From assembly GCF_012726195.1 (NCBI RefSeq), contig NZ_JAASAF010000001.1, positions 558,001 through 622,000 on the forward strand: a DNA stretch of 64,000 nucleotides, in the 5' to 3' direction. Of the stretch, positions 26,065 through 38,103 are shown piece by piece. Each line of letters begins with the position of its first letter. The stretch's first letter is position 1. This DNA comes from Rhodococcus sp. HNM0563 (GTDB lineage Bacteria; Actinomycetota; Actinomycetes; Mycobacteriales; Mycobacteriaceae). Below the pieces are notes generated by a model. It was not told the origin of the DNA and did not search any database. It saw only the letters and a program-made list of their open reading frames with translations. Position numbers and translations under genes: made by a program.

Positions 26065-27587
26065 TCCCGATGACACTGGCTCGGATCGCGGAGGCAGTCG
26101 GGGGCACCCTGCACGACGTCGACGACCCGGCTGTCGAAGTCACCGGCACAGTCGAGTTCGATTCGCGACGGATTGCCGAGGGCGGCCTGTTCCTTGCGCT
26201 GCCCGGTGCCAAGACCGACGGCCACGATCATGCAGCGGCCGCGATCGACGCGGGCGCGGTCGCCGTCCTCGCGGCGCGCCCGGTCGGTGTGCCCGCCATC
26301 GTCGTCCCATTCATGCCCGCGGCCGAGACCAACGCCCTGGCCCTCGAGCACGACCCGGACGGATCCGGTGCTGCTGTCCTCACCGGCCTTGCGAAACTCG
26401 CCAGGACAGTCGTCGACGAACTCGTCGACGACGGACTGACCGTGATCGGAGTGACCGGGTCGTCCGGGAAGACCTCCACGAAAGATCTCATCGCAGCGGT
26501 ACTCGCACCGCTCGGGCCCGTCGTGGCACCACCGGGTTCCTTCAACAACGAACTCGGTCACCCCTGGACTGCGCTGCGCGCCACCCGCGACACCCGCTTT
26601 CTCGTACTCGAGATGTCGGCGCGTGGACCAGGACACATCGCAGCCCTCGCGCAGATCGCCCCGCCGAGAATCGGTGCAGTCCTCAACGTCGGCACAGCCC
26701 ACCTCGGTGAGTTCGGTTCGCGGGAGGTGATCGCGCAGACCAAGGGGGAACTCGTCGAAGCGCTCCCGGACGAAGCCGACGGTGGCGTCGCCATCCTCAA
26801 CGCCGACGACACCCTCGTAGCACGTATGGCCGCGCGGACCCACGCGCGGGTGGTCACTGTCGGAAGCTCCGGTAGCGCCCAGGTCGCGGCCACCGACATC
26901 ACCCTCGACGGCGACGCTCGACCCACCTTCACCCTCGCGATCACCGACCGCGTGACCGGAACCGAGCAGCGCCTGCCCGTCACACTTGCGGTACACGGGG
27001 AGCACCAGGTAGGAAACGCACTTACCGCGATCGCAATCGCGCTCGAATGTGGTGCCACACCGGAACAGGCCGGCGCCGCCCTTGCCGGAGCGGCCCCGGT
27101 CTCTGCCCATCGGATGGCCGTCACCACCCGCGCCGACGGCGTCACCGTCATCGACGACGCATACAACGCGAACCCGGACTCGATGCGAGCCGCGCTGAAG
27201 GCACTCGCAACAGTGGCCCGCAGCGGACCTGCCAGACGACGCACCTTCGCCGTCCTCGGCGAAATGGGAGAACTGGGCGACGAATCCGTCGTCGAACACG
27301 ACGCGATCGGCCGGTTCGCGGTGCGCCTCGATATCTCCCGCATCATCGCGGTCGGTGCGACGAGACCGGTCCGGGGTCTGTTCCAGGGTGCCGTGATGGA
27401 AGGATCCTGGGGCGAGGAAGCAAGCCACGTGCTCGATGCCGACGCAGCAATCGAGCTGCTACGCGACGAGATCGGCCCAGGCGACATCGTATTGGTGAAA
27501 GCGTCGCAGTCGGTCGGCCTGTGGTCGATAGCTGAGGCCCTGCTCGGAGATGACAACGCTGTTCTGGAGACGGAGGCTGCACGGTGA
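26061..27587 (+). CDS. murF: UDP-MurNAc-tripeptide:D-alanyl-D-alanine ligase
   Basis: Adds D-Ala-D-Ala to make the UDP-MurNAc-pentapeptide. The product is 508 residues. The N-terminal domain is [16 protein letters not shown] with [17 protein letters not shown]; the ATP site is [14 protein letters not shown]; the C-terminal domain has [20 protein letters not shown] and [12 protein letters not shown] 26061 overlaps the murE stop as ATGA and its own stop overlaps mraY as GTGA, so translation of the three genes is probably coupled. Nothing in the sequence is unusual for the family. Confidence 0.96.
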   Translation: MIPMTLARIAEAVGGTLHDVDDPAVEVTGTVEFDSRRIAEGGLFLALPGAKTDGHDHAAAAIDAGAVAVLAARPVGVPAIVVPFMPAAETNALALEHDPDGSGAAVLTGLAKLARTVVDELVDDGLTVIGVTGSSGKTSTKDLIAAVLAPLGPVVAPPGSFNNELGHPWTALRATRDTRFLVLEMSARGPGHIAALAQIAPPRIGAVLNVGTAHLGEFGSREVIAQTKGELVEALPDEADGGVAILNADDTLVARMAARTHARVVTVGSSGSAQVAATDITLDGDARPTFTLAITDRVTGTEQRLPVTLAVHGEHQVGNALTAIAIALECGATPEQAGAALAGAAPVSAHRMAVTTRADGVTVIDDAYNANPDSMRAALKALATVARSGPARRRTFAVLGEMGELGDESVVEHDAIGRFAVRLDISRIIAVGATRPVRGLFQGAVMEGSWGEEASHVLDADAAIELLRDEIGPGDIVLVKASQSVGLWSIAEALLGDDNAVLETEAAR

Positions 27588-28663
27588 GACAGATCCTATT
27601 CGCCGCGGGTATCGCACTCGCGGTGTCGATTCTGCTCACGCCGGTGTTGATCAAGGCGTTCTCCCGGCAAGGCTTCGGTCAGGAGATCCGGGTCGAGGGG
27701 CCGCAGAGTCATCAGGCGAAGCGCGGCACTCCCACCATGGGTGGTGTGGCAATCCTCGCGGGTCTGTGGGCAGGGTACTGGGGCTCGCACCTGATCGGCC
27801 TGGCATACGACGCAGAAGGGCCGTCGGCCTCAGGACTACTGGTACTCGGACTGACCACCGCACTGGGCGGTGTCGGGTTCCTCGACGACTTCATCAAGAT
27901 CCGCAAACAGCGCAATCTGGGCCTGAACAAGACAGCAAAACTGGTCGGTCAGCTGATCGTCGCGGTGGCGTTCGGTATCCTGGCACTCCAGTTCCGTAAT
28001 TCCGATGGCCTGTCCCCGGCGAGCACCGATCTGTCGTACGTGCGCGACATCGCGACGGTGTCGATGGGATCGATCGTCTTCATCCTGTTCGTCTACCTAC
28101 TCGTGAGCGCCTGGTCGAACGCGGTGAACCTCACGGACGGCCTCGATGGCCTCGCCGCGGGGTCGATGGCACTCGTCCTCGGTTCATACGTGATCATCAC
28201 CTTCTGGCAGTACCGGAACGCATGTGCGGTCGAACCGACGGCCGGCTGCTACGACGTGCGCGACCCGCTCGACCTGGCACTGCTGTGCGCAGCAGGTGGC
28301 GCCGCCTGCCTCGGGTTCCTGTGGTGGAACGCAGCTCCCGCGAAGATCTTCATGGGCGACACCGGTTCGCTCGCCCTCGGCGGCATGCTCGCGGGCCTGT
28401 CTGTGACCACCCGCACCGAACTCCTCATGGTCGTCATCGGCGCACTGTTCGTCGCCGAGGCAGCCTCGGTGGTCATCCAGGTGGCAGTGTTCAGATCCAG
28501 CAGACGCCGCGTCTTCCGGATGGCACCGTTCCATCACCATTTCGAACTCGGCGGATGGGCCGAAACCACGGTGATCATCAGATTCTGGTTGCTTGCCGGA
28601 ATCGCCTCGGCCATGGGCCTCGCCCTGTTCTACAGCGAGTACCTCGCGGCGATCGGAGACTGA
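27584..28663 (+). CDS. mraY: Phospho-MurNAc-pentapeptide-transferase
   Basis: Integral membrane enzyme of 359 residues that transfers phospho-MurNAc-pentapeptide to undecaprenyl (decaprenyl) phosphate, giving lipid I. About ten membrane helices are visible. The catalytic aspartates are in [13 protein letters not shown] and [14 protein letters not shown], the family loop is [14 protein letters not shown], and the His cluster is in [17 protein letters not shown] 27584 overlaps the murF stop. murD follows after four bases. It makes the substrate used by MurG, encoded four genes later. Confidence 0.97.
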   Translation: MRQILFAAGIALAVSILLTPVLIKAFSRQGFGQEIRVEGPQSHQAKRGTPTMGGVAILAGLWAGYWGSHLIGLAYDAEGPSASGLLVLGLTTALGGVGFLDDFIKIRKQRNLGLNKTAKLVGQLIVAVAFGILALQFRNSDGLSPASTDLSYVRDIATVSMGSIVFILFVYLLVSAWSNAVNLTDGLDGLAAGSMALVLGSYVIITFWQYRNACAVEPTAGCYDVRDPLDLALLCAAGGAACLGFLWWNAAPAKIFMGDTGSLALGGMLAGLSVTTRTELLMVVIGALFVAEAASVVIQVAVFRSSRRRVFRMAPFHHHFELGGWAETTVIIRFWLLAGIASAMGLALFYSEYLAAIGD

Positions 28664-28667
28664 CCTC

Positions 28668-30206
28668 GTGACGGATGAACTGCAGCGACTGCGAGGTGCG
28701 CGCGTTCTCGTCGCAGGCGCCGGAATCTCGGGCCGCGCCACCATCAGGCCACTGCTCGACCTCGGGGCTCGCGTGACCGTCACCGACCGCAATCCCGAGG
28801 CACTGGCACGCTCGGCCGAGCTCGGTGCAGAGACAGTCGAACTCGACACCCTGCTCGGCGCCGCCGCGCTCGACGATGCTGCGTCCATGCGCGACTACGC
28901 CCTCGTCGTGACCAGTCCCGGATTCCCGCCCGACGCGCCACTGCTTTCACGTGCGGCGGGCGCCGCTGTTCCGATCTGGGGCGACATCGAACTCTCGTGG
29001 CGGATCGACCAGGCCGAGCTCTACGGCCCCGCCCGGCGATGGCTCGTCGTAACCGGGACGAACGGCAAGACCACCACGACGATGATGCTGCACGCGATCC
29101 TCGAATCGGCAGGCATCTCCTCCGCGGCATGCGGCAACATCGGCCTGCCCGTACTGGACGCGCTGCGCCGCGACGACCGGCGGGCCGACGTCCTTGCTGT
29201 CGAACTGTCGTCGTTCCAACTCCACTGGGCCCCGTCTGTGCGACCAGCGGCCGGAGTCATCCTCAACATCGCCGAAGACCACCTCGACTGGCACGGCGGC
29301 ATCGAGAACTACATCGACGCCAAGCTCGGCGCACTCACCGGCGCGGTGGGGATCCTCGGACTCGACGACCCGATCGCCGGTGGACTCCGCGAGCGGTCGC
29401 GGTCCGTCCTCACTGTCGGGTTCACCCTCGGATACCCGGACGCAGGCCAACTCGGCATCAGCGGAGACGTGCTCGTCGACCGAGCCTTCGCCGACTCCGC
29501 GGTCCTCGCGTCGGTGACCGACGTGACTCCGGCAGGCCCGGCCGGTCTGTCCGACGCGCTGGCGGCTGCAGCATTGGCGCGCGCGATCGACGTACCGGAA
29601 GCAGCTGTACACGACGGGCTACGCAGGCACCAGGTCGGTCCTCACCGTGCCGCACCGGTGGGCACCGTCGACGGCGTCGATTACATCGACGACTCGAAGG
29701 CCACCAATCCGCACGCGGCCCGAAGCTCCCTTCTCGCGCGCGACGCGGTTGTGTGGATAGCAGGCGGACTCCTCAAGGGCGCGCGCGTCGACGACCTGGT
29801 CGCCGACGTTGCCCCGCGGCTGACCGGGGCAGTTCTGCTCGGGCGGGACGCGGGCTCGATCGCAGATGCGCTGGCACGACACGCCCCCGGCATCCCCGTG
29901 GTCCTGGTCGACACGCGCGACGATGGGGAAATGAGCAGTCAGGACAGCGGGCTCGAGCCCGGCAGCGAACTCGGACAGGATGGTGGGGCCACACCGGAAC
30001 CCCGTCGGGTGAGCGCACGCGGCGTCGACGGACCCGAAGCGATGCGCATCGCGGTTCGTGAGGCTGCCGCCCTCGCAGCACCGGGGGACGCCGTCCTGCT
30101 GGCGCCCGCGGCCGCGTCACTCGACATGTTCGTCGATTATGCCCAGCGTGGCCGCAGTTTCGCGGCAGCGGTCGACGAAATGCGCGGGGGCGGGACAGTC
30201 CGGTGA
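28668..30206 (+). CDS. murD: UDP-MurNAc-L-alanine:D-glutamate ligase
   Basis: Adds D-glutamate to UDP-MurNAc-L-Ala. The product is 512 residues. The N-terminal nucleotide fold is [21 protein letters not shown], the ATP site is [14 protein letters not shown], and [12 protein letters not shown] and [17 protein letters not shown] are MurD signatures. An insertion of roughly 40 residues near the C-terminus ([20 protein letters not shown] region) looks disordered and is absent from shorter MurD proteins. GTG 28668, four bases after the mraY stop, gives the natural start; a longer in-frame extension overlaps mraY and is rejected. ftsW overlaps its stop as GTGA. Confidence 0.95.
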   Translation: MTDELQRLRGARVLVAGAGISGRATIRPLLDLGARVTVTDRNPEALARSAELGAETVELDTLLGAAALDDAASMRDYALVVTSPGFPPDAPLLSRAAGAAVPIWGDIELSWRIDQAELYGPARRWLVVTGTNGKTTTTMMLHAILESAGISSAACGNIGLPVLDALRRDDRRADVLAVELSSFQLHWAPSVRPAAGVILNIAEDHLDWHGGIENYIDAKLGALTGAVGILGLDDPIAGGLRERSRSVLTVGFTLGYPDAGQLGISGDVLVDRAFADSAVLASVTDVTPAGPAGLSDALAAAALARAIDVPEAAVHDGLRRHQVGPHRAAPVGTVDGVDYIDDSKATNPHAARSSLLARDAVVWIAGGLLKGARVDDLVADVAPRLTGAVLLGRDAGSIADALARHAPGIPVVLVDTRDDGEMSSQDSGLEPGSELGQDGGATPEPRRVSARGVDGPEAMRIAVREAAALAAPGDAVLLAPAAASLDMFVDYAQRGRSFAAAVDEMRGGGTVR

Positions 30207-31723
30207 CCTCGCCGAAGGGCAGCGCACCGTCACCGACCGCGCGCGGCCGGATCGGGCAGTGGATGGCGCGACCCCTCGCGTCGTTCCACCTCATCGTCAC
30301 CATCGCCGTCCTGCTCATGGTGCTGGGGCTGGTGATGGTGCTGTCGTCGTCGAGTGTGGAAGCGGTAGCGGCCGAGGACTCGCCGTACCGAATGTTCACG
30401 TCGCAGATCGTGTTCGCCCTTGTCGGCTTCGTCGCGTTCTACGTCGCCTTGCAGATCCCTGTGCGCATGATGCGCCGGTTCGCCTTCCCTGCCTTCGCAA
30501 TGTCGGTGGTGCTGCTCGTACTCGTACTGATACCCGGTATCGGAACCGAATCGCAGGGCACCCGGGGATGGTTCGTCGTCGGCGGCATATCCCTGCAACC
30601 GTCGGAGATCGCGAAGATCACGATCGCCTTGTGGGGCGCCCATTTGCTGGCTGCGAGGCGCGGAGAGAACTCCACCCTCAAAGAGATGATCGTGCCGCTC
30701 GTTCCCGCGGCACTGTTGGTGACCATCCTCATCGTCCTGCAGCCCGACCTCGGGACGACCGTCTCCCTCGTCATCGTTGTACTCGCCCTGCTGTGGTTCG
30801 CGGGGCTGCCCTTGAAGATCTTCGTCGGAATCGTCGGCACCGCCATCGCCAGTGCCGCCGTCCTTGCATTGACCGCCGGATACCGCTCCGCGCGCGTCCG
30901 AGCGTTCTTCAACCCCGGCGACGACCCCCAAGGCGCCGGGTACCAAGCGCGGCAGGCGCGCTTTTCGCTCGCCGACGGAGGAATCTGGGGTCGCGGCCTC
31001 GGTCAGAGCCGCGCCAAATGGAGCTACCTCCCGAACGCTCACAACGACTTCATCTTCGCGATCATCGGCGAAGAACTGGGCTTCATCGGCGGTCTCGCGG
31101 TCATCGGCCTGTTCGCGCTCTTCGCCTATGTGGGACTGCGTATCGCCATGCGTTCGGTCGATCCGTTCCTCCGCCTGTTCACCGCAACCGCCACCGTGTG
31201 GATCATCGGCCAGGCATTCATCAACATCGGCTACGTCGTGGGATTGCTGCCCGTGACCGGTCTGCAGCTTCCGCTCGTCTCGGCAGGTGGCACCTCCACC
31301 GCTACCACCCTGCTCATGTTCGGCCTGATCGCCAACGCCGCCAGACACGAACCGGAAGCGATCGCAGCCCTACACGCAGGCCAGGACGGACGACTGGCAC
31401 GAATCATGAAGATCCGCAAACCTGAGGCCTACCGACCCGGACGTGGTGATGTACATGGTGGATCGCTCCGCGGAGCGAAGCCGCCGCGCCGCCGAGGCAA
31501 CCCTCGCCCCGGCGGAACCGCGGTTGCGACGCGGGCGCGTCGCGCACCCGCCGCAGCGACGACCGGACGACGCTCGGCCGACAGCGCCCGCGCGCGTGAC
31601 ACCGGAGGCGCTCGCGCGCGTGGCGCCGAACGACAACGAACGAAGAACAGCCGCGCGACTTCGCAGCAACCACGAAAACGCAACGGCAATGGCAGGACCG
31701 GAGAGCGAGGAAATCGTCGGTGA
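30203..31723 (+). CDS. ftsW: SEDS-family septal peptidoglycan polymerase FtsW, long basic tail
   Basis: Membrane glycosyltransferase of 506 residues that polymerises lipid II with FtsI at the septum. About ten helices run from [20 protein letters not shown] to residue 385. SEDS hallmarks include [23 protein letters not shown] and the catalytic-loop segment [21 protein letters not shown]. The last 110 residues are a very Arg/Gly/Ala-rich, apparently disordered cytosolic tail. In mycobacteria the FtsW tail contacts FtsZ; here it could do the same, but its composition is much more basic than I would expect. Its stop overlaps the murG GTG. Confidence 0.95.
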   Translation: MTSPKGSAPSPTARGRIGQWMARPLASFHLIVTIAVLLMVLGLVMVLSSSSVEAVAAEDSPYRMFTSQIVFALVGFVAFYVALQIPVRMMRRFAFPAFAMSVVLLVLVLIPGIGTESQGTRGWFVVGGISLQPSEIAKITIALWGAHLLAARRGENSTLKEMIVPLVPAALLVTILIVLQPDLGTTVSLVIVVLALLWFAGLPLKIFVGIVGTAIASAAVLALTAGYRSARVRAFFNPGDDPQGAGYQARQARFSLADGGIWGRGLGQSRAKWSYLPNAHNDFIFAIIGEELGFIGGLAVIGLFALFAYVGLRIAMRSVDPFLRLFTATATVWIIGQAFINIGYVVGLLPVTGLQLPLVSAGGTSTATTLLMFGLIANAARHEPEAIAALHAGQDGRLARIMKIRKPEAYRPGRGDVHGGSLRGAKPPRRRGNPRPGGTAVATRARRAPAAATTGRRSADSARARDTGGARARGAERQRTKNSRATSQQPRKRNGNGRTGERGNRR

Positions 31724-32874
31724 GTGGGGACAAGCCAGGACTGTCCGTCGTGGTGGCAGGAGGCGGCACGGCAGGACATATCGAACCGGCGCTCGCGGTA
31801 GCGGACGCGATACGTGACCTGATGCCGGATGCCGTGGTGACCGCGCTCGGAACTTCACGTGGCCTGGAGACCACGCTGGTGCCGCGCCGCGGATATCCGC
31901 TCGAATTGATCCCGCCGGTACCGCTGCCGCGCAAGCCGACCCGCGACCTCTTCGCGCTCCCCGCGCGGGTGGTTTCATCCGTTCGCCGGACCCGCGAGGT
32001 ACTCGACCGTGTCGAAGCGGACGTCGTCGTCGGATTCGGCGGTTACGTCGCACTGCCCGCGTATCTCGCGGCAAGCGGGGGAGCGTTGCGCCGCCGACGT
32101 CGTATTCCCGTTGTCGTGCACGAAGCCAACGCCAGCGCCGGAATCGCCAACAAGATCGGTGCTCTGCGCGCCTCCCGGGTACTCGCCGCCGTTCCGGGAT
32201 CGGGTGTCAAGAGGAACAGCGAGGCCGACATCGTGGGGATCCCAGTACGATCCTCGATCACCGAACTCGACCGCGCGTCGCTGCGGGCCGATGCACGTCG
32301 CCACTTCGGTCTCCCTGACGACGTGCCGGTTTTGCTGGTGTTCGGCGGATCGCAGGGTGCTCGGTCCCTCAACGAGGCGGTGGTCGGTGCCGCGGCAAGC
32401 CTCGCCGAGGCCGGAGTCGCTGTTCTGCACGCGCACGGTCCGAAGAACACCGTCGACGTTCCGGCCCATCCGGGTCATGCAAAGGCCCCGTACGTGGCTG
32501 TCCCGTATCTGGAACGAATGGACCTTGCCTACTCGGCGGCGGACGCGGTGGTCTGCCGCTCCGGAGCAATGACCGTGGCGGAAGTCTCCGCTGTCGGACT
32601 ACCGGCCGTGTACGTTCCCTTACCGCACGGTAACGGCGAACAAGAGCTCAACGCTCGGCCGGTCGTGGCAGTAGGTGGTGGAATGATCGTGGCAGACGCC
32701 GAGCTCACGTCGGCGTTCATGGCCGATACGGTCACGCCGTTGCTGGGTGACCCCGGCCGGCTCGCCGAGATGGGACGAAACGCGGCGGCTGCGGGACATC
32801 GCAGTGCCGCAGCCGAAGTGGCCCGTATCGTGCTCGAAGTCGCCGACGTGGAACCGAACAGGAGTCGAGAATGA
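31720..32874 (+). CDS. murG: UDP-GlcNAc:lipid I N-acetylglucosamine transferase
   Basis: Peripheral membrane GT28 glycosyltransferase of 384 residues that converts lipid I to lipid II. The N-terminal glycine loop is [19 protein letters not shown], the region [16 protein letters not shown] contains the second G-loop, and the C-terminal donor site has [15 protein letters not shown] and [26 protein letters not shown] followed by NGEQELNA. The start GTG overlaps ftsW and the stop overlaps murC (ATGA). The protein has no membrane helix, which is normal for MurG. Confidence 0.97.
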   Translation: MSGDKPGLSVVVAGGGTAGHIEPALAVADAIRDLMPDAVVTALGTSRGLETTLVPRRGYPLELIPPVPLPRKPTRDLFALPARVVSSVRRTREVLDRVEADVVVGFGGYVALPAYLAASGGALRRRRRIPVVVHEANASAGIANKIGALRASRVLAAVPGSGVKRNSEADIVGIPVRSSITELDRASLRADARRHFGLPDDVPVLLVFGGSQGARSLNEAVVGAAASLAEAGVAVLHAHGPKNTVDVPAHPGHAKAPYVAVPYLERMDLAYSAADAVVCRSGAMTVAEVSAVGLPAVYVPLPHGNGEQELNARPVVAVGGGMIVADAELTSAFMADTVTPLLGDPGRLAEMGRNAAAAGHRSAAAEVARIVLEVADVEPNRSRE

Positions 32875-34400
32875 GCGCGCAGCTGCCCGCGGAGCTTCAG
32901 CGGGTGCACATGGTGGGGATCGGCGGTGCGGGCATGTCGGGCATTGCCCGAATCCTGCTCGCTCGTGGTGGGGAGGTGTCGGGATCGGATGCCAAGGAGA
33001 GCCGGGGAGTCCTCGCACTGCGCGCGCGAGGAGCGCAGGTACGGATCGGTCATCATGCGGACGCACTCGACCTGATCGACGGCGGGCCGACCGCGGTCGT
33101 CACGACGCACGCCGCGATTCCGAAGGACAATCCCGAACTTGTGGCCGCCCGCGAGCGCGGCATACCCGTTCTTCTTCGCCCCGCGGTGCTCGCTGCCCTG
33201 ATGCACGAGTACCGCACATACTTGGTCTCCGGCACGCACGGCAAGACCTCCACCACCTCGATGCTGGTGGTGACTCTCCAACATTGCGGGTTCGACCCGT
33301 CCTTCGCAGTCGGCGGTGAACTCAACGAATCCGGGACCAATGCGCACCATGGCAGTGGCGACGTATTCGTCGCAGAAGCCGACGAGAGTGACGGCTCACT
33401 GCTCCGATACGATCCGAACGTCGTCATCGTGACGAACGTCGAACCGGATCACCTCGACTTCTTCGGCACCCCTGAGGCGTACACCGAGGTGTTCGACGAT
33501 TTCGTTGCCAGGATTGCCCCGGGTGGCCTGCTCATCGTCTGTCTCGACGATGCAGGATCCGCGGCACTCGCTGAGCGCGTGGTCGCACTCGGTCGTACCG
33601 ATCTCCGGATCTCCGGATACGGCACGGCCGAGGTCATCGGGACTTCCGCGGCCGTCCGAGGTGTCCCGGTCGGGGTGCGATTGCTCGCGTGGGAGCCGAA
33701 GGACATCGGCGGTGTCGCCGAGTTCCATCTCGCCGACGAAGACACTCCGCGCACGGTCCGTCTGTCGGTACCGGGCAGGCACATGGCCCTCAACGCGCTT
33801 GCGGCCCTTCTCGCAGCACTCGAGGCAGGCGCGTCCGTGGACGAGGCGATCGAAGGACTCGCAGGCTTCGGCGGTGTCCACCGGAGGTTCCAGTTCAGCG
33901 GGCGTGAACAAGGTGTGCGGGTCTTCGACGACTATGCGCACCATCCCACGGAGGTGCGCGCCGTGCTCGCAGCAGCTGCGGAACTCGTGGCGGGCGAGCC
34001 GTTGCGCTACACGGAGTCGGGAACCGAGCGTCCTCGAGTGATCGTCGTGTTCCAGCCGCACCTGTATTCACGCACCGAAACCTTCGCGACGGAGTTCGGC
34101 GCTGCTCTCGACCTGGCCGACGAAGTGGTGGTTCTCGACGTCTACGGAGCGCGCGAAGAACCGATTCCCGGGGTGAGCGGGGCGCTGGTCGCCCAAGCGG
34201 TGTCGAAACCGGTGCTCTACCAACCGGACCTGTCTCTCGTACCGCGCCAGGTGGCTCGGTTGAGCCGCCCCGGCGACATCGTCATCACCATGGGTGCGGG
34301 AGACGTCACGATGCTCGGACGCCAGATCCTCGACGCCCTGCACAGTAAACCGGGACGTTTCCGGTCGGCGGGCCTCGGAACGGAGTCGAGCGGTTCGTGA
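32871..34400 (+). CDS. murC: UDP-N-acetylmuramate:L-alanine ligase
   Basis: Starts the peptide stem by adding L-alanine to UDP-MurNAc. The product is 509 residues. The N-terminal fold is [22 protein letters not shown], the ATP site is [13 protein letters not shown], and [21 protein letters not shown] and [12 protein letters not shown] are MurC signatures. It sits in a tight cluster with murG and ftsQ, with 4-base overlaps on both sides. Order in the pathway (murC, D, E, F, mraY, G) differs from gene order, but the entire set needed for lipid II from UDP-MurNAc is present. Confidence 0.97.
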   Translation: MSAQLPAELQRVHMVGIGGAGMSGIARILLARGGEVSGSDAKESRGVLALRARGAQVRIGHHADALDLIDGGPTAVVTTHAAIPKDNPELVAARERGIPVLLRPAVLAALMHEYRTYLVSGTHGKTSTTSMLVVTLQHCGFDPSFAVGGELNESGTNAHHGSGDVFVAEADESDGSLLRYDPNVVIVTNVEPDHLDFFGTPEAYTEVFDDFVARIAPGGLLIVCLDDAGSAALAERVVALGRTDLRISGYGTAEVIGTSAAVRGVPVGVRLLAWEPKDIGGVAEFHLADEDTPRTVRLSVPGRHMALNALAALLAALEAGASVDEAIEGLAGFGGVHRRFQFSGREQGVRVFDDYAHHPTEVRAVLAAAAELVAGEPLRYTESGTERPRVIVVFQPHLYSRTETFATEFGAALDLADEVVVLDVYGAREEPIPGVSGALVAQAVSKPVLYQPDLSLVPRQVARLSRPGDIVITMGAGDVTMLGRQILDALHSKPGRFRSAGLGTESSGS

Positions 34401-35194
34401 CACCCGATTCCACGAAGACCACCGAACGTAGAGCGCCGCGGAGCAAGCGTGCCGGTCGCCGTGCCAGGATGTCCACGCGGGACGAGGCCCTCGGAGCGAA
34501 CAACTCGGCACGGCGTCCCTCTGGCCGTTCCGTGCGTCTGCGCACGGTGCTCATCGGCGGAGTCGTGGTGGTCGCCCTGCTCGCAGCGATTGTGGTGGCG
34601 TGGACCTCGCCGTTGCTGTCGGTGCGCTCGGTGGAAGTGACCGGCAACGACATCATCACCCGCGAAGAAGTGCTTGCGAGCCTCGATGTCGCCGACGGCA
34701 CGCCGCTGCTGCAGGTCGATACCGCTGAAGCCGCGCAACGTGTCGCCTCGGCGCTTCCCCGCGCCGCGTCGGTCAGGGTGCAGCGGTCGTACCCGTCGAC
34801 GGTGCGGGTGACCATCGTCGAGCGTGTCGCCGTGGTCTACTTCGACGGACCGGACGGCACACACTCCGTCGATGCGGAAGGCGTGGACTTTGCGGTCGAG
34901 CCGCCTCCGCTGATGACCCCCCGGCTCGTCACAGCATCTCCGGGTACCGGTGACCCCGCGACAGCTGCGGCGGTAGAGATCATCGGACTACTGCCGCCGG
35001 AACTCGCCGTGCAGGTAAAGGAGGTCGCGGCAGGTTCGGACTCGGATATATCCCTCATCCTGGCGGACGGTCGAGTGGTCGTGTGGGGCGGGGTGGAGCG
35101 TTCGGATCGCAAGGCCGCCGTGATCCTGCCCCTGCTGACCCAGCCAGGGCAGCAGTTCGATGTTGCCAGTCCGGACCTTCCGACGGTCCGGTGA
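34397..35194 (+). CDS. ftsQ: Cell division protein FtsQ
   Basis: Bitopic divisome protein of 265 residues. A basic cytosolic N-terminus of about 50 residues precedes one membrane helix ([19 protein letters not shown]). The POTRA domain follows ([33 protein letters not shown]), then the beta domain with [17 protein letters not shown]. FtsQ recruits FtsL and FtsB and helps activate FtsW-FtsI. GTG 34397 overlaps the murC stop. It is the last gene before a 185-base gap with the ftsZ control region. Confidence 0.93.
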   Translation: MTPDSTKTTERRAPRSKRAGRRARMSTRDEALGANNSARRPSGRSVRLRTVLIGGVVVVALLAAIVVAWTSPLLSVRSVEVTGNDIITREEVLASLDVADGTPLLQVDTAEAAQRVASALPRAASVRVQRSYPSTVRVTIVERVAVVYFDGPDGTHSVDAEGVDFAVEPPPLMTPRLVTASPGTGDPATAAAVEIIGLLPPELAVQVKEVAAGSDSDISLILADGRVVVWGGVERSDRKAAVILPLLTQPGQQFDVASPDLPTVR

Positions 35195-35285
35195 GGAGGT
35201 CGGTGTGAAATTGGTGGCGTGTCGTCGGCGAGTCTGCTGGCGGATTCGGGCTGCTGTGCCATAGCGTTTCGCAGCAGTCGGGTAC

Positions 35286-35322
35286 TTGACATAACCTTCA
35301 AGCTATGGTTGAGGGTTTGACA
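35286..35322 (+). promoter_or_regulatory. ftsZ upstream control region with dyad
   Basis: AACCTTCAA (35293-35301) and TTGAGGGTT (35309-35317) form an inverted repeat with one mismatch and a 7-base spacer. A TTGACA stands on each side (35286-35291 and 35317-35322), and TATGGT (35304-35309) could be a -10. The dyad suggests an operator that sets FtsZ level; the regulator is not identifiable. Confidence 0.5.
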
Positions 35323-35379
35323 GGTACCTAGGAAGATCGATCGAAGTGTGAACCCGAAATCCCAGGAAGGCGAGAGCCC

Positions 35380-36606
35380 ATGACGCCCCCGCACAACTAC
35401 CTCGCCGTAATAAAGGTCGTCGGTATCGGCGGTGGCGGCGTGAACGCGGTCAACCGCATGATCGAGCAGGGACTTAAGGGAGTCGAGTTCATCGCGGTCA
35501 ACACCGATGCACAAGCACTCCTGATGTCCGACGCCGACGTCAAGCTCGACGTCGGACGTGAGTTGACTCGCGGCCTGGGCGCAGGCGCAGACCCCGAAGT
35601 GGGTCGTAAGGCTGCCGAAGACCACAAGGACGAGATCGAAGAGGTGCTCAAGGGCGCCGATATGGTCTTCGTCACCGCCGGCGAGGGCGGTGGCACCGGC
35701 ACCGGTGGCGCGCCCGTTGTGGCGAGCATCGCGCGCAAACTCGGCGCACTGACGGTCGGTGTCGTCACCCGCCCCTTCTCCTTCGAAGGCAAGCGGCGTG
35801 GCGGTCAGGCAGACACAGGCATTCAGACGCTGCGCGAATCGTGCGACACCCTCATCGTGATCCCCAACGACCGGTTGCTCCAGCTCGGCGACGCAGCGGT
35901 CAGCCTCATGGACGCTTTCCGGTCCGCCGACGAGGTCCTCCTCAACGGTGTTCAGGGCATCACCGACCTCATCACCACCCCGGGCCTGATCAACGTCGAC
36001 TTCGCCGATGTCAAGGGCGTGATGTCCGGAGCGGGCAGTGCACTCATGGGCATCGGTTCGTCGCGGGGCGAAGGGCGTGCGATCAAGGCCGCGGAAGCTG
36101 CGATCAACTCGCCGCTCCTCGAAGCCTCGATGGAGGGTGCGCGAGGCGTGCTGCTGTCGATCGCAGGCGGCTCCGACCTCGGATTGTTCGAGATCAACGA
36201 GGCAGCCTCGCTGGTGCAGGAAGCTGCGCACATCGACGCGAACATCATCTTCGGCACCGTCATCGACGACTCACTCGGCGACGAGGTGCGTGTCACGGTG
36301 ATCGCGGCGGGCTTCGACGGCGGCACTCCGACTCGACGTCCCGTCGAGGCAGGCCCCGGCCAGCAGCAGGGACAGCAGTCGCAGCAGAACCCGCAGCAGA
36401 ATGCGCGACCGGGCGCCATCGGCGCCGGTCGAGCAGGCGAGCTGGGCCGTCCCGATCGTGACGGTACCGACGAAGCGCCGGCCCGTGAGCCTGTGCCGGC
36501 GTCGAGTGGCCTTCCCCCAGCCGGTAGCAGCAGCGCTGCGCGGGCGGTCGAAGTCGACGACGACGGCGATGACGACGTGGACGTGCCTATTTTCATGCGG
36601 CGTTGA
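35380..36606 (+). CDS. ftsZ: Cell division GTPase FtsZ
   Basis: Tubulin homologue of 408 residues that forms the Z ring. The N-terminal GTP-binding part is [17 protein letters not shown], the tubulin signature is [13 protein letters not shown] (about residues 105-117), and the T7 loop region is [17 protein letters not shown] with its catalytic Asp. A Gln/Pro/Gly-rich linker leads to the conserved C-terminal tail [12 protein letters not shown], which binds partners such as SepF and FtsW. ATG 35380 has AGGAAGG upstream. The next gene overlaps its stop. Confidence 0.98.
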   Translation: MTPPHNYLAVIKVVGIGGGGVNAVNRMIEQGLKGVEFIAVNTDAQALLMSDADVKLDVGRELTRGLGAGADPEVGRKAAEDHKDEIEEVLKGADMVFVTAGEGGGTGTGGAPVVASIARKLGALTVGVVTRPFSFEGKRRGGQADTGIQTLRESCDTLIVIPNDRLLQLGDAAVSLMDAFRSADEVLLNGVQGITDLITTPGLINVDFADVKGVMSGAGSALMGIGSSRGEGRAIKAAEAAINSPLLEASMEGARGVLLSIAGGSDLGLFEINEAASLVQEAAHIDANIIFGTVIDDSLGDEVRVTVIAAGFDGGTPTRRPVEAGPGQQQGQQSQQNPQQNARPGAIGAGRAGELGRPDRDGTDEAPAREPVPASSGLPPAGSSSAARAVEVDDDGDDDVDVPIFMRR

Positions 36607-37337
36607 CAGCGCCTCACTCGGGAGTGCGTGCCCGCCGGGTCGTGACCACACGGACCGGCGGGGTCTCGGCTCCCCCCTACGACTCCTTCAACCTCGGTGA
36701 CCACGTGGGGGACGATCCCGCAGCTGTCGCAGCCAACCGGCAGCGCCTGGCCGAAGTCATCGGATTGCCACCCGAACGATTCGTGTGGATGGAGCAGATT
36801 CACAGCCGCAACGTCACCGTGGTGGACGGCCCTGTCACTGAGCGCGTAGCCGCGACAGACGCTCTCGTCACCACCGCGACCGGGCTCGCACTTGTTGCCC
36901 TCAGCGCCGATTGTGTGTCGGTGTTGCTGTCCGATGAGGAAGCCGGTGTCGTGGCCGCGGCACACGCGGGGCGTGTCGGCGCACGTATCGGCATCATCCC
37001 GCGGGTCCTCGAAGCGATGGTCGAACTCGGTGCACGCGCGGACCGGATCGGGGCATTTCTCGGTCCTGCCGCGAGTGGACGCCGGTACGAAGTACCTCCT
37101 GCGATGCGTGATGATGTGGAGGCGCATCTACCCGGTAGTGCAACACGCACAGTCGCCGGCACGGCCGGGCTGGATCTCCGCGCGGGCCTGCGCAGGCAAC
37201 TGATCGAACACGGCGTTGCGGCCGTAGCCGAAGATCCGCGGTGCACAATCGAGGACCCGACCCTGTTCAGCCACCGCCGAGGTGCGCCGACCGGCAGGTT
37301 GGCCTCCATCATCTGGCTCGAGGACACTTCGCAATGA
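36603..37337 (+). CDS. pgeF: Laccase-domain protein (PgeF/YfiH family)
   Basis: A 244-residue protein of the YfiH/PgeF family, members of which edit peptidoglycan precursors or act on purine nucleosides using a zinc/copper-like His-Cys-His site. Visible ligands lie in [22 protein letters not shown] and [15 protein letters not shown]. The start appears to be TTG 36603, overlapping the ftsZ stop (TTGACA region); the alternative GTG 36624 would remove seven residues. It corresponds to Rv2149c. Its place after ftsZ is conserved in actinobacteria, which fits a cell-wall quality-control role, though the substrate here is untested. Confidence 0.87.
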   Translation: MTAPHSGVRARRVVTTRTGGVSAPPYDSFNLGDHVGDDPAAVAANRQRLAEVIGLPPERFVWMEQIHSRNVTVVDGPVTERVAATDALVTTATGLALVALSADCVSVLLSDEEAGVVAAAHAGRVGARIGIIPRVLEAMVELGARADRIGAFLGPAASGRRYEVPPAMRDDVEAHLPGSATRTVAGTAGLDLRAGLRRQLIEHGVAAVAEDPRCTIEDPTLFSHRRGAPTGRLASIIWLEDTSQ

Positions 37338-38071
37338 GTGATACAGCGCGGCAGGGCCGGCGTGACGAACTCGCCCGCGGGCTCGACTCGGTTCGACGTC
37401 GGTTGGACGACGCGGCCCGTGCCAGCGGACGCGACCCCTCCGAGGTCGGCTTGTTGACCGTCACCAAGTACTTTCCGGCGTCGGACGTGGTTCTGTTGCA
37501 CGAGTTGGGATGCCGCACTTTCGGGGAGTCCCGTGAGCAGGAGGCGCACGCCAAGATCCAGCAGTTCCGGGAAGAGGTACCTGACCCGGCGGTGCAATGG
37601 CACATGATCGGCCGGCTGCAGCGGAACAAAGCCCGTGCTGTTGCGCGCTGGGCGCACACGGTGCATTCGGTCGACAGCATTCGACTGGCGGGGGCTCTCG
37701 CGGCGGGGGTCGCGGCAGCCCTGGACGCCGGTGAACGATCCGCGCCGTTGCGCGTGCTGCTGCAGGTGAGTCTGGACAGTGACCCGCAACGTGGTGGTGT
37801 CCCCGCCGACGGCCTCGATGCTCTCGCCGATGCGGTGGTTGCTGCCGACGGCCTCGAGTTGGCGGGGCTGATGGGAGTGCCTCCGCTCGGCGCTGATGCC
37901 GACGCTTCGTTCGAGGCACTCGCGCAGCTGGGGGTGAGGTTGCGGCAGCGATACCCCGAAGCGCGTGAACTGTCTGCGGGGATGTCGGGTGATCTCGAAC
38001 ACGCCGTACGCCACGGTTCGACATGCGTGCGTGTCGGAACGGGAGTGTTGGGTGCGAGACCGTTAGCCTGA
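37334..38071 (+). CDS. YggS-family pyridoxal-phosphate-binding protein
   Basis: A 245-residue single-domain TIM-barrel protein of the PLPBP/YggS family, which buffers pyridoxal phosphate rather than catalysing a reaction. The PLP lysine is in [53 protein letters not shown] and [26 protein letters not shown] are family blocks. ATG 37334 overlaps the pgeF stop as ATGA. It matches Rv2148c. sepF follows after 32 bases. Confidence 0.92.
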   Translation: MSDTARQGRRDELARGLDSVRRRLDDAARASGRDPSEVGLLTVTKYFPASDVVLLHELGCRTFGESREQEAHAKIQQFREEVPDPAVQWHMIGRLQRNKARAVARWAHTVHSVDSIRLAGALAAGVAAALDAGERSAPLRVLLQVSLDSDPQRGGVPADGLDALADAVVAADGLELAGLMGVPPLGADADASFEALAQLGVRLRQRYPEARELSAGMSGDLEHAVRHGSTCVRVGTGVLGARPLA

Positions 38072-38103
38072 ATCTCAACCGCCGCGCGAGGGAAAGGCGA
38101 TCG

